A stretch of 58,852 bases of DNA from positions 1 through 58,852 of the forward strand of contig SVJB01000004.1 in the NCBI GenBank assembly GCA_015069185.1, given 5' to 3'. The stretch is from Oscillospiraceae bacterium (GTDB lineage: Bacteria; Bacillota; Clostridia; UBA1212; UBA1255). The notes under the pieces were generated by a model. That model saw only the letters and a list, made by a program, of their open reading frames with translations. It made no database searches and was not told where the DNA came from. Below are positions 25,386-33,759 of this stretch, in pieces. The translations under genes were made by a program, and so were the position numbers. Each line of letters starts with the position of its first letter. The first letter of the stretch is position 1.

Positions 25386-26600
25386 ATGGATGCAAAAGAT
25401 ATTGGTCTTTCGATTGCTAGATTGAGAAAAAAGTGCGGTTTGACTCAGGTAGAGCTGGCTGCCAAACTTAACATAAGTGACAAAGCTGTCAGTAGGTGGG
25501 AGAGCGGTAACGGGTTTCCGGAAATTACCCAATTTCCTGCATTGGCTGCTATTTTCGGTGTTACAGTGGATTATCTTATGACCGGAAGGCACAGCGGTAT
25601 AACAATTGCCGGGAATATTCTGGCAGATATTGTCAAGGGCATTGACTGTTATCCCCAGATAGGTATGCTTTCTAATATAGGTAATATTAAAATGGCTGTA
25701 GGAGGCTGCGCGCCTAACACAGCAATTGATATTGCAAAGATAGATCGTAGTATCCCGATTTCTGTTATAGGTAAAATAGGCGATGATGAGTATGGCCGTT
25801 TTGTATTGTCTCAGCTCAGCCGCAATGGAATTGATTGCGGTAAGGTTGTAGTATCTTCAAAGAGTCCTACAAGTTTCAGCGATGTAATCAGCATACCCTC
25901 CGGCGAGAGGACATTTTTTCACGCAAGGGGAGCAAATGCAGAGTTTTGTCCTGATGATGTAGATATCGCAGGACTCAACTGTAGTATTCTTCATATAGGT
26001 TATATATTACTTTTAGATTCGTTTGACCAGGAAGACCCAAAATATGGAACTGTAATGGCACGGTTTCTTAATGAGATTCAAAAAAGAGGCATCAAGACAT
26101 CTGTTGATGTAGTGAGCGACAGTTCAGCAAATTATAAGACGAAGATTCTTCCTGCACTAAAATATTGCAATTATGTATTCATGAATGAGCTGGAAAGCAG
26201 TATGTTAACTGACTTGCCTCCGTATAAAGAAGATGGAAAACTAAACATAGAAAGTATTCACAGCACAATGAAATATATCGCTGAGCAAGGAGTGAAGGAT
26301 AAAGTTATTGTACACTGTAAACAAGCAGGCTTCTGTCTTGATGTGGCTACCGGAAATTTCCGTGTGGTGCCGTCTCTTGATATACCGCAGGAAGAGATAA
26401 AAGGCAGTGTAGGTGCCGGCGATGCTTTTTGTGCAGGCAGCTTGTACGCGTTTTATAACAACTATGATGATACAAGAATGTTGGAGTTTGCTTCAGGTGT
26501 AGCTGCAAGCAGTTTGTTTGCAGAAAATTCAACCGATGGAATTTTAAGTAAAGCAGAGGTTGAGAAACTTATAAAGAAATACAGGAGAAAAGCTATATGA
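25386..26600 (+). CDS. XRE helix-turn-helix fused to a PfkB-family sugar kinase
   Basis: 404 residues from the ATG at 25386, after AGAGGTGAG. Residues 5-60 are an XRE/Cro-type DNA-binding domain (LRKKCGLTQVELAAKLNISD, KAVSRWESG). From about residue 70 to the end it is a PfkB/ribokinase fold: GNILADIV, GGCAPNTAIDIAKI, and the C-terminal signature GSVGAGDAFCAGS with the catalytic aspartate D346. The fusion could let the protein repress or activate its own operon in response to its sugar, as ROK-family repressors do by another fold. It overlaps the next gene by 4 bp. Confidence 0.85.
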   Translation: MDAKDIGLSIARLRKKCGLTQVELAAKLNISDKAVSRWESGNGFPEITQFPALAAIFGVTVDYLMTGRHSGITIAGNILADIVKGIDCYPQIGMLSNIGNIKMAVGGCAPNTAIDIAKIDRSIPISVIGKIGDDEYGRFVLSQLSRNGIDCGKVVVSSKSPTSFSDVISIPSGERTFFHARGANAEFCPDDVDIAGLNCSILHIGYILLLDSFDQEDPKYGTVMARFLNEIQKRGIKTSVDVVSDSSANYKTKILPALKYCNYVFMNELESSMLTDLPPYKEDGKLNIESIHSTMKYIAEQGVKDKVIVHCKQAGFCLDVATGNFRVVPSLDIPQEEIKGSVGAGDAFCAGSLYAFYNNYDDTRMLEFASGVAASSLFAENSTDGILSKAEVEKLIKKYRRKAI

Positions 26601-27808
26601 AAGCAGTTATGTACGGTGGAGGAAACATAGGCAGAGGATTTATCGGCGCCTTGCTTAGTCAGTCAGGCTATCGTGTAACCTTTATAGATGTATCAGAAGC
26701 TGTGGTAAACACGTTACAAACAGAAAAACGATATCCTGTGCGGTATGTTTCTACAGAAGGGAACAAAGATGTATGGATTGAAAATGTTACAGCAGTAAAC
26801 GGGAACGACACGGAGGCAGCTTCTGAATCTATTGCTGACTGCGACATTATGGCTACAGCAGTTGGTGCCCGAATTTTAAAATTTATTGTCCCAAATATTG
26901 TGTTAGGTCTTCGTAAGCGATGGCTTCGAAATGCAAAGCCGCTTAATATTATTATCTGTGAAAATCTAATGGATGCAAATAAGGTTTTAGAGGACATGAT
27001 CAAAGCGCAGCTTGATGAGGGAGAGAAAGAACTGTTTGACAAAACGATAGGTCTTGTGGAAGCATCGATTGGACGAATGGTACCGGTGCAAACAGAAGAA
27101 ATGAAGGCAGGAGAACCTATGCGTGTCTGTGTAGAACAATATGGTTTCCTTCCTGTAGACAGAGCTGCATTTAAGGGGGAAGTGCCACAAATTACAAATA
27201 TTGTTCCAGTGTCACCATTTGATTTTTACATTAAGCGAAAATTATTTATACATAACATGGGCCACGCTATCTGTGCATATTTAGGAGGCTTCAATGGCAG
27301 AAAATATATTTGGCAGGCTGTTAGTGATGCAGATGTACTGTGTATTGTACAGAATGCCATGATTGACAGCGCAGTTGCTTTGGCCAAAAAATACGGCGCC
27401 TCACTTGAAGATATGCTTATGCATGTTACTGATTTGCTGGGTCGTTTCCGCAACCGGGAACTCAAAGACACTTGTATGCGAGTTGGAGGAGATCCAATGC
27501 GTAAGTTGGGACGTTGCGACAGATTGATTGGAGCTGCCCTGTTAGCCATAGAGCAGGGTATTACCCCTGTGTATACTGCATTGGGTGCTGCAGGTGCTGT
27601 TTACAGATATATAGGTGAAGTTGGAGAGACTCAGACAAGAGAAACTGCTATGAGAATTTTGGGTGAGGTCTCAGACCTAAGTCCAGACCATCAACTTACA
27701 GATTTAATTCTAAATATGTATGATTATTTTCTTGATGGAGCCACGCCGGCAGAGATGCGTTTTGCGGCACAATTATTAAAATCAAACAGTATAAAAGATG
27801 TAATATAA
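26597..27808 (+). CDS. mannitol-1-phosphate 5-dehydrogenase-like enzyme
   Basis: 403 residues. The N-terminal NAD-binding motif GGGNIGRGFIG (residues 7-17) and the catalytic K-x4-N-x2-H motif (KLFIHNMGHA) are those of the polyol-specific long-chain dehydrogenases, closest to MtlD. MtlD interconverts mannitol 1-phosphate and fructose 6-phosphate in the cytoplasm. At 403 residues it is slightly longer than typical MtlD of about 380. No mannitol PTS genes are adjacent, and pairing with a PfkB-type kinase suggests a non-PTS polyol or hexose substrate. Translation is coupled to the kinase. Confidence 0.82.
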   Translation: MKAVMYGGGNIGRGFIGALLSQSGYRVTFIDVSEAVVNTLQTEKRYPVRYVSTEGNKDVWIENVTAVNGNDTEAASESIADCDIMATAVGARILKFIVPNIVLGLRKRWLRNAKPLNIIICENLMDANKVLEDMIKAQLDEGEKELFDKTIGLVEASIGRMVPVQTEEMKAGEPMRVCVEQYGFLPVDRAAFKGEVPQITNIVPVSPFDFYIKRKLFIHNMGHAICAYLGGFNGRKYIWQAVSDADVLCIVQNAMIDSAVALAKKYGASLEDMLMHVTDLLGRFRNRELKDTCMRVGGDPMRKLGRCDRLIGAALLAIEQGITPVYTALGAAGAVYRYIGEVGETQTRETAMRILGEVSDLSPDHQLTDLILNMYDYFLDGATPAEMRFAAQLLKSNSIKDVI

Positions 27809-27830
27809 TATTTGATGTTAATAATTACAA

Positions 27831-27859
27831 TTGCATAATGTATAGAATTATGGCATAAT
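27831..27859 (+). promoter_or_regulatory. promoter for the toxin-antitoxin pair
   Basis: TTGCAT (27831-27836), a 17-bp spacer and CATAAT (27854-27859), 25 bp before the antitoxin ATG. Confidence 0.5.
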
Positions 27860-27884
27860 AATGTACAGAAAGGAGTTGGCTTGT

Positions 27885-28148
27885 ATGCCGCAAATAAGAC
27901 CTATTACGGATTTACGCAACACAACTGAAATTTCAGATATATGCCACGCCCAAAAAGAGCCGGTATTCATTACCAAAAACGGATACGGAGATCTTGTTGT
28001 TATGAGTATAGAGGCTTATGAAGAGTTAATTGAAACCATGAAAGTCGACTCGGCAATTAAAGAGGCAGAAAAGGAATACAATGAAGACGGTATGTTGTAT
28101 GATGCCAGAGATGTTTTACCAAAAATGAGGAGTAAATATTTTGGATAA
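27885..28148 (+). CDS. Phd/YefM-family antitoxin
   Basis: 87 residues from the ATG at 27885, with AAAGGAG 9 bp upstream; an earlier in-frame ATG at 27861 contains that site and is rejected. The N-terminal Phd/YefM DNA-binding fold is recognisable (IRPITDLRNTTEISDICH, EPVFITKNGYGDLVVMS, EAYEEL). The C-terminal half is charged and helical and should wrap the toxin. It normally represses its own promoter. The reading frame overlaps the toxin by 8 bp. Confidence 0.9.
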   Translation: MPQIRPITDLRNTTEISDICHAQKEPVFITKNGYGDLVVMSIEAYEELIETMKVDSAIKEAEKEYNEDGMLYDARDVLPKMRSKYFG

Positions 28149-28443
28149 ATATACTGTCAAAATTTATGCTAAGGCATATCGGGATTTAGATAAGATTTAT
28201 GATTATATAGCATGTAATTTGCTAGAGCCCTCTATAGCACATAAAATAATTGATTCTCTAGAGGAAGCAATATATAGCTTAGAAGAATTACCTGAAAGAG
28301 GGATAATTAGGCGCCTCGGAATATTTGCCGATAGTGATTATCGTCAGTTGTTTGTAAAAAATTATGTTATAATATATCGCGTATTGAATGAGAAGAAGGA
28401 AGTACATATCGTAACCATACAATATGCTATGCGTCAATTTTAA
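28141..28443 (+). CDS. RelE/ParE-family toxin
   Basis: 100 residues with a TTG start, AGGAG 8 bp upstream, inside the end of the antitoxin gene. The compact beta-alpha-beta fold is indicated by YTVKIYAKAYRDLDKIYDYI, then LPERG, YRQLFVKNYVIIYRV and VHIVTIQYAMRQF. In ParE members the target is DNA gyrase and in RelE members it is ribosome-bound mRNA; the sequence looks closer to ParE, but this is not certain. It pairs with the Phd-type antitoxin just upstream. Confidence 0.88.
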   Translation: MDKYTVKIYAKAYRDLDKIYDYIACNLLEPSIAHKIIDSLEEAIYSLEELPERGIIRRLGIFADSDYRQLFVKNYVIIYRVLNEKKEVHIVTIQYAMRQF

Positions 28444-28448
28444 TGTGG

Positions 28449-28492
28449 CATTCAAAGATGGCTTTGTCTGCAGCCGGAGCCATCTTTGAATG
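28449..28492. terminator. bidirectional terminator hairpin
   Basis: A perfect 15-bp inverted repeat, CATTCAAAGATGGCT and its complement, with a 14-base loop. It lies between the convergent toxin and deacetylase genes. No strong T-run follows. Confidence 0.75.
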
Positions 28493-28540
28493 TGTAAAGT
28501 TAAAGAGAACACAGGAATCTCAGTTCTCAGTCTCATACCA

Positions 28541-29392
28541 TCATATCCTTAATGTTTCTCCGGATTCAATAACGTATAGCTTTCCATCAATATCAAACCA
28601 AATTTTGTAAAGAGTAGGGTTATAAATAATTTTGCTATTTGCGCTATATATGAGGCTGTTGTATGCATTAACATAATTGTAAATCTCAATATTTGTAGCA
28701 TACCATATATCACTGTGCTGCCCGAGGGTGCTGCATATATCGTACAATAAGGACCAATTATCCAATCCGTCAAACTCATAGCTATGTCCCCAAATATAAA
28801 ACAGTTTAGGTGTACGTGTAGCCGGGTGCATAGGCGAGCTCATATCAATTTTAAGGAATTTATCAATATATTCATGAATATTCGGATTGTTGTGATGGCA
28901 AGTCGGCATCCATGCGTGCCAATCATTAGGTAGGGCAAAGCCATCATTATCGCCACCAAGTGTTCTGGCATATACAATATCCAGTTCAGTTAAATATTTC
29001 TTAACTTTCTCATAAGAGCTGTTATTTGCAAAATGTCTTATGCCTGAGTCTGGATACGCCATTCCTCTTATAATAATCCCATATCTTTCCTCTAATTCAA
29101 GTCTGCAATCAAGCACATCTCGAATACCAACAATAGGTCTTAAAGTGCCCTCTGCTTTATGCAGGGCACCGTGAACTGCAATCTCATGGCCTTTAGAAAG
29201 AAAATTTTCTTCTATCATTTCTTTAGTCAGACGCTGCTTTCTCAGCTCGTCACTATTTAAGTTAAATGTACATTTCATGCCATATTTACTTACAGTTTGT
29301 GCAAGTCGAATATCCTGTGGACAGCCGTCGTCATAGCTCATTGTTACTGCCTTTTCTCTCCCATCGGGGAATCGTAAAAATTGATATCTCAT
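28541..29392 (-). CDS. polysaccharide deacetylase family protein (CE4-like)
   Basis: 283 residues. The NodB-type motifs are present: SYDDG (residues 19-23, catalytic base and metal aspartates) and HEIAVHGALH with the two metal-binding histidines. A later PDSGIRHF block follows. There is no signal peptide, so it should act in the cytoplasm or be a non-classical hydrolase on an imported acetylated oligosaccharide. AAAGGAG precedes the ATG. It is transcribed divergently from the NPCBM surface protein, and its promoter carries the same type of operator, tying it to the glycan locus. Confidence 0.85.
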   Translation of the reverse strand: MRYQFLRFPDGREKAVTMSYDDGCPQDIRLAQTVSKYGMKCTFNLNSDELRKQRLTKEMIEENFLSKGHEIAVHGALHKAEGTLRPIVGIRDVLDCRLELEERYGIIIRGMAYPDSGIRHFANNSSYEKVKKYLTELDIVYARTLGGDNDGFALPNDWHAWMPTCHHNNPNIHEYIDKFLKIDMSSPMHPATRTPKLFYIWGHSYEFDGLDNWSLLYDICSTLGQHSDIWYATNIEIYNYVNAYNSLIYSANSKIIYNPTLYKIWFDIDGKLYVIESGETLRI

Positions 29393-29418
29393 AATATAAA
29401 ACTCCTTTTCGCATATCT

Positions 29419-29432
29419 TGTAAGCGGTTTCG
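29419..29432. promoter_or_regulatory. LacI/CcpA-type operator at the deacetylase start site
   Basis: TGTAAGCGGTTTCG on the plus strand (CGAAACCGCTTACA on the minus). It keeps the left half of the perfect site at 29588 and a degenerate right half, and lies 5 bp after the -10 element. Confidence 0.65.
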
Positions 29433-29437
29433 TTATC

Positions 29438-29465
29438 ATTATAAAAATATATTCTATGATGTCAA
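29438..29465 (-). promoter_or_regulatory. promoter for the polysaccharide deacetylase
   Basis: Minus strand: TTGACA (29465-29460), a 16-bp spacer and TATAAT (29443-29438). Confidence 0.7.
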
Positions 29466-29550
29466 TAATCATATTTTTGAAATACTACAGAGCATAGATT
29501 AAACCGGGATAATTGGTCCTAATTGGTTATTTTTATCTACGATAAATATA

Positions 29551-29579
29551 TTGACAAATAAAAAATATATCACTATACT
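29551..29579 (+). promoter_or_regulatory. strong promoter for the glycan locus
   Basis: Consensus TTGACA (29551-29556), a 17-bp spacer and TATACT (29574-29579). Confidence 0.8.
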
Positions 29580-29587
29580 TTGAACCA

Positions 29588-29601
29588 TGTAAGCGCTTAC
29601 A
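29588..29601. promoter_or_regulatory. perfect LacI/CcpA-type operator (cre-like)
   Basis: TGTAAGCGCTTACA, a perfect 14-bp palindrome (16 bp with flanking A and T) matching the CcpA cre and LacI-family pattern. It starts 8 bp after the -10 element, over the expected transcription start, where a bound repressor would block initiation. Confidence 0.85.
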
Positions 29602-29639
29602 TGATGATGGCGCAAAATTTTATGAAAGAGGTAATAAAA

Positions 29640-30824
29640 ATGAAAAAAGCTTTACTTATCGGTATTATTGTATGTTTATTACTTACAATGGTAGCATTTC
29701 CTGTAAATGCTGCAGAAGACTGTGTGTATCTCAGTGATCTGACCCCTACATCTACAGTTATAAGAAATGCTAACTGGCCTTGGACTATGGATTTATGTTC
29801 AAATTATAAGGTTCCTATTTCTATAGGAGGCACAGAATATGAAAAGGGTCTTTCTGCACATGCCAGTGATGATGGCAAACCTACAACGGAAATTGTGTTT
29901 GATATTAGTTCCTTTAATTACAATACTTTTTCAGCTGTTTTTGGAAAAGATTTCGGTAGCAAAGGTACTACTAACCAAACAAAGGTTGCATATGCAGTTT
30001 TAGTTGATGATGTTATAAAGGCAGAGGGAACTGTTGGCGGCCTTGAAACAGCTGATATTAAAGTTGATATAACAGGCGCTAAAAAGATTGCTTTGCAGAT
30101 TTTAACAGGTGGTGATGGTCCAGGTGACGACTGTGGATCATATGCAAATGCCAAGTTAACAAATTCGTCTAGCTATCTTAGCGATTTGACTCCTGTGTCT
30201 ACAGTTATAAGAAATGCTAATTGGCCTTGGACAATGGATCTTTGTTCATATTATAAGACTCCTATTTCTGTAGGAGGCACTGAATATGCTAAGGGTCTTT
30301 CAGCTCATGCCAGTGATGATGGTAAGCCTGTAACAGAAATTGTGTTTGACATTAGTTCCTTAAATTGCAATACTTTTTCAGCAGTTTTCGGAAAAGATTT
30401 TGGTAGCAAAGGTACTACTAACCAAACAAAGGTTGCATATGCAGTTTTAGTTGATGATGTTATAAAGGCAGAGGGAACTGTTGGCGGCCTTGAAACAGCT
30501 GATATTAAAGTTGATATAACAGGGGCTAAAAAGCTTGCTCTGCAGATTTTAACAGGTGGTGACGGTTCCGGTGACGACTGTGCATCATATGCAGATGCAA
30601 AACTTTATAATGAGAAAGTTGAGACACCAGAGCCCCCAGTGGATCCTGATGTTCCTGAAACACCAGAGAACCCAGTGGATCCTGATGTTCCTGAGACACC
30701 AGAGAATCCTACTGTTCCTGAAACAGGCGACAATTTTACAGGAATGATTACACTTACAGTATTAGTTTTAGCTTCTGTAACTTGTATGGCTATCTTTACA
30801 AAAAAGCGCAGCAGTCATAATTAA
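29640..30824 (+). CDS. surface protein with two NPCBM domains and VPETGD tail
   Basis: 394 residues from the ATG at 29640, after AAAGAGGTAA; an upstream in-frame ATG lies in the operator region. A signal peptide (1-24) is followed by two NPCBM/NEW2-type carbohydrate-binding domains of 149 residues each (YLSDLTP, NWPWTMDLCS, EYEKGLSAHA, then the repeat). A P/E/D linker (PVDPDVPETPEN) leads to VPETGD, a hydrophobic helix and KKRSSHN. NPCBM domains bind galactose-containing glycans in known cases. It is the first gene after the strongest promoter of the locus. Confidence 0.85.
   Translation: MKKALLIGIIVCLLLTMVAFPVNAAEDCVYLSDLTPTSTVIRNANWPWTMDLCSNYKVPISIGGTEYEKGLSAHASDDGKPTTEIVFDISSFNYNTFSAVFGKDFGSKGTTNQTKVAYAVLVDDVIKAEGTVGGLETADIKVDITGAKKIALQILTGGDGPGDDCGSYANAKLTNSSSYLSDLTPVSTVIRNANWPWTMDLCSYYKTPISVGGTEYAKGLSAHASDDGKPVTEIVFDISSLNCNTFSAVFGKDFGSKGTTNQTKVAYAVLVDDVIKAEGTVGGLETADIKVDITGAKKLALQILTGGDGSGDDCASYADAKLYNEKVETPEPPVDPDVPETPENPVDPDVPETPENPTVPETGDNFTGMITLTVLVLASVTCMAIFTKKRSSHN
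29955..30523 (+). repeat. internal 447-bp duplication of the NPCBM domain
   Basis: 29955-30076 and 30402-30523 appear identical over 122 bp, at a period of 447 bp. The flanking parts of the two domain copies differ at scattered positions. This points to recent duplication or gene conversion. Confidence 0.8.
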
Positions 30825-30842
30825 TCTCCAAATTTAAAAATG

Positions 30843-30875
30843 CTAATAGGTATTACCAAGTGTAATACCTATTAG
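30843..30875. terminator. hairpin between NPCBM and esterase genes
   Basis: A perfect 13-bp inverted repeat, CTAATAGGTATTA and its complement, with a 7-base loop. There is no T-run; it may be a partial terminator or an mRNA stability element that sets different levels for the genes on each side. Confidence 0.5.
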
Positions 30876-30901
30876 TCTCAAAATATCGGGGGGTATCAGT
30901 A

Positions 30902-32941
30902 ATGAATAAAATCTATGATAAAATGCAACATATATTAATTTTAATATTGATTGGAGTTGTTTTCTTGTTAACTTCGTGCACATCGAATAATAATCCCCAA
31001 AATGAGGGAGTTATGTCCGGAGTTCCATCAGTGATGCAGTATGACGATTACTACTCATGTGCAAATGCAAAAGAAGTGTTATCTGCGGATGAAAATATTA
31101 TTGAAGTTACATCGGACAATACTCTCCACGTGGTTGGCATAGGCAGTACTGTAGTAACTATAGACGGTGAGGAATATAACGTTACTACACAAAAAGCAAA
31201 GCTTGCTGTAATCCTGTGCATCGGTCAATCTAACATGACTGTGATCTCTACCGGTAATGAAGAACTTGCTGTCAAGCCCCCTTTGGGTACAGCCTACTGG
31301 AATACTATGGAAGATAGTACCAGTTTGAGTAGTACAGGTGTAAAGGGATTATTTGGAGCCTTTGCAGATACTTTCTATAAGACATCAGGCGAGAAATGCC
31401 TAATGATACAGGCTGCTATGGGAGGTACTTCCATAGGTCAATGGCAAACAGATACCGACTATCTTGGCAAAGCAATCAATACATATAATAACTGTGTGAG
31501 CCAGTTAAAGTATTATACAGATTATTATGAAATCACACGTACGGGATATATCTGGCTTCAAGGTGAGACAGATTGCAAAAACGGTATGTCCGCTAACCAA
31601 TATTTCAAGTCATTTTTCAGAATGCATGACAAACTCAATAATAATTGCACAAAAATAATTACAGACAGTGAAAAGGCTTTTTCTTTCACGGGAATTCTCG
31701 GTGTACGTTCATGGTCAGGCAGACCTAAATATGAAAGACCGCTCAACATTGTTTTCACAGGTCCAAGAAGTGCACAGTATGCCATGGGAAATTCAAATTC
31801 AATAAAAGTTGGTAATAAAGATTATGATACTTCTGATATTTATTTAATAACAAACATAACAGAGAATTGGTATAGTGATGAGAGCGTAGCCGCATGGTTT
31901 ACTAAAGATAATCTATACTATGAGCAAGATGCAGGTGTGGTGAAGATGGTAGCAGATCGTGAGACTGACTTAGATGCACTGATGCCACCTGATATATCCA
32001 GCGCGTCAAACACTACGTATCCGGATCAGCATTATCTACAAAAAGGATATAATGAAATGGGCGCTGATGCCGGTAAAAATCTTGCCAATATTTTGAAAAT
32101 AAAACAGGGAACACAGACAGAAAATATTGAATATGACGTTGTATTAAGAGATTTTAACGGTATAGTTTCGTACAAAAACGGAGATGAAGCGGTAATAACA
32201 CGCACTACAGCAACATTAGTTCCATGTGTTACCAATTTAAGTGCAACAAACTATTCATTGACATATGAATTTACCAGTAGAGATTGCCCTGATGCTTATG
32301 TAGATGAATTTGGACAGATTATAGGGCTACAAAATGATACATCAGGTGAATATAAAGTATTTTTGAATAACAGTGAAGAAGCTGTTCTTACGGTGAAGGT
32401 AACAGTGTCGGATCCTAATATTATAACTCCTGATTTTTCATGGGTTGAGGGCTCTAATGTATATCTCAGTGATTTAATAGGAAGCAAGGAATGTTTGTCT
32501 TGGAAGGTCAACATGGCAGACTCGACTATGGCAAATCCACCACGTAGACCCGGCAAAAATGCAAATTATAACTCATCTAAATTATCTGTTGCAGATATAA
32601 CATACAAGAAGGGAATAGGACTTCACCCGCAGGCTACTGCAGATAGTGAGATTGAATTTGATATAAGTAAATACGGGTGTGACAGATTTTATGCAATTGT
32701 TGGTTCTCCCGGACTTACAGATTTTGGCAACGGAGTTATATGTAGTGTATACGTTGATTACGGCGATGGCAAATATGTACTATTAGAAAAGAGTGGAGTA
32801 TTAGCTGGAGAAATTGTTCACGTATTTGATTTGGATATCAATGGAGCAGAAAAAATAAAACTGGTTGTTAACAGCAATGGTGTTATTAATTCTGACTCAA
32901 CTACATGGGCATATTCAGTTATATATAAAGAAAATAAATAA
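30902..32941 (+). CDS. exported lipoprotein esterase: Ig-like, SASA/GQSN esterase, Ig-like and NPCBM domains
   Basis: 679 residues. The signal peptide ends in a lipobox (LLTSC). A short Ig-like (Big2-type) segment follows, then a SASA/CE6-like carbohydrate esterase domain (about residues 98-400): catalytic serine in CIGQSNMT, GGTSIGQW, WLQGETD and the Asp-His pair in PDQHYLQKGYNEMG. Another Ig-like segment (about 410-505) and a C-terminal NPCBM domain (about 515-675, YLSDLIGS and KKGIGLHP) follow. It should remove acetyl groups from a surface-bound glycan. The esterase and second Ig-like parts are repeated, without export signal, at 44300. Confidence 0.85.
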   Translation: MNKIYDKMQHILILILIGVVFLLTSCTSNNNPQNEGVMSGVPSVMQYDDYYSCANAKEVLSADENIIEVTSDNTLHVVGIGSTVVTIDGEEYNVTTQKAKLAVILCIGQSNMTVISTGNEELAVKPPLGTAYWNTMEDSTSLSSTGVKGLFGAFADTFYKTSGEKCLMIQAAMGGTSIGQWQTDTDYLGKAINTYNNCVSQLKYYTDYYEITRTGYIWLQGETDCKNGMSANQYFKSFFRMHDKLNNNCTKIITDSEKAFSFTGILGVRSWSGRPKYERPLNIVFTGPRSAQYAMGNSNSIKVGNKDYDTSDIYLITNITENWYSDESVAAWFTKDNLYYEQDAGVVKMVADRETDLDALMPPDISSASNTTYPDQHYLQKGYNEMGADAGKNLANILKIKQGTQTENIEYDVVLRDFNGIVSYKNGDEAVITRTTATLVPCVTNLSATNYSLTYEFTSRDCPDAYVDEFGQIIGLQNDTSGEYKVFLNNSEEAVLTVKVTVSDPNIITPDFSWVEGSNVYLSDLIGSKECLSWKVNMADSTMANPPRRPGKNANYNSSKLSVADITYKKGIGLHPQATADSEIEFDISKYGCDRFYAIVGSPGLTDFGNGVICSVYVDYGDGKYVLLEKSGVLAGEIVHVFDLDINGAEKIKLVVNSNGVINSDSTTWAYSVIYKENK

Positions 32942-32958
32942 AAAAAAGGAGAGAAAAA

Positions 32959-33663
32959 ATGAAGAAATTTAAGTTTATTGCTATGTTATTGGTATGTATC
33001 ATGTGTGTCTTTTCATTAATTGGCTGTACAGATGATACTCAAGATCCTAAGGCATCTACTCAGCCAACATCGCAGCCTACTGCTGTAGCTACAGCAACAC
33101 CTGTACCGACAGCAACACCTGTGCCGACTGCTACACCGGAGCCTACACCAAAGGAAGTTATCGATTACGAGAACGCACTGTATTTGGGGGATCTTTATGG
33201 AACCGATAAGACTCTTTACTGGATAGTTACATGGGCTGACAGCGAAACAGAAAAACCGTCTCGTGTTCCTGGAATCAATGTAAACTATAGTAAGACAGAG
33301 GGACCAATGACTATAGGCGAGGAAGAATATGAAAAAGGAATAAGCTTACATCCAAGAGAAGATGTAGATTCAGAAATAATTTTTGATATTAGTAGCTATG
33401 ACTATAAATATTTTGCTGCAGACATTGGACCGGAGGAAAAGGGCACTAAAGGGATTGTATGTATGATTTATCTTGATTATGGTGAAGGATTTGAAGAAGT
33501 ATATGTTACAGATCCTTTATTATATCTCGATATAGAATATGTTGTTATTGAACTTAAGGGTGCACAAAAAATAAAATTAGCTGTAAATAATTATGATGGT
33601 ACACACGTTGCTGACAGTACTGGTTTTGGTAATTGCTTGTTATATAACACAATTATTGAATAA
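32959..33663 (+). CDS. NPCBM-domain lipoprotein
   Basis: 234 residues. A signal peptide with lipobox (SLIGC, Cys23) is followed by a T/P/A-rich stalk (repeats of VPTATP, about 35-65) and one NPCBM domain (LYLGDLYGT, EEYEKGISLHPRE). It has no catalytic motif and is probably a glycan-binding lipoprotein. It starts 18 bp after the esterase gene with an AAGGAGAG site, so it is cotranscribed. Confidence 0.85.
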   Translation: MKKFKFIAMLLVCIMCVFSLIGCTDDTQDPKASTQPTSQPTAVATATPVPTATPVPTATPEPTPKEVIDYENALYLGDLYGTDKTLYWIVTWADSETEKPSRVPGINVNYSKTEGPMTIGEEEYEKGISLHPREDVDSEIIFDISSYDYKYFAADIGPEEKGTKGIVCMIYLDYGEGFEEVYVTDPLLYLDIEYVVIELKGAQKIKLAVNNYDGTHVADSTGFGNCLLYNTIIE

Positions 33664-33679
33664 AAATAATCACTTAATT

Positions 33680-33721
33680 ATAACAAGGGTTATAAATAGC
33701 CCATGCTGTAACCCTTGTTAT
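33680..33721. terminator. hairpin before the alpha-galactosidase gene
   Basis: A 13-bp inverted repeat, ATAACAAGGGTTA and its complement, with a 16-base loop. No T-run follows. It may partly separate the binding-protein part of the transcript from the enzyme part. Confidence 0.5.
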
Positions 33722-33759
33722 ATCAAACTTGCCAGAGCAAGATACAGGAAGGAAACTTT

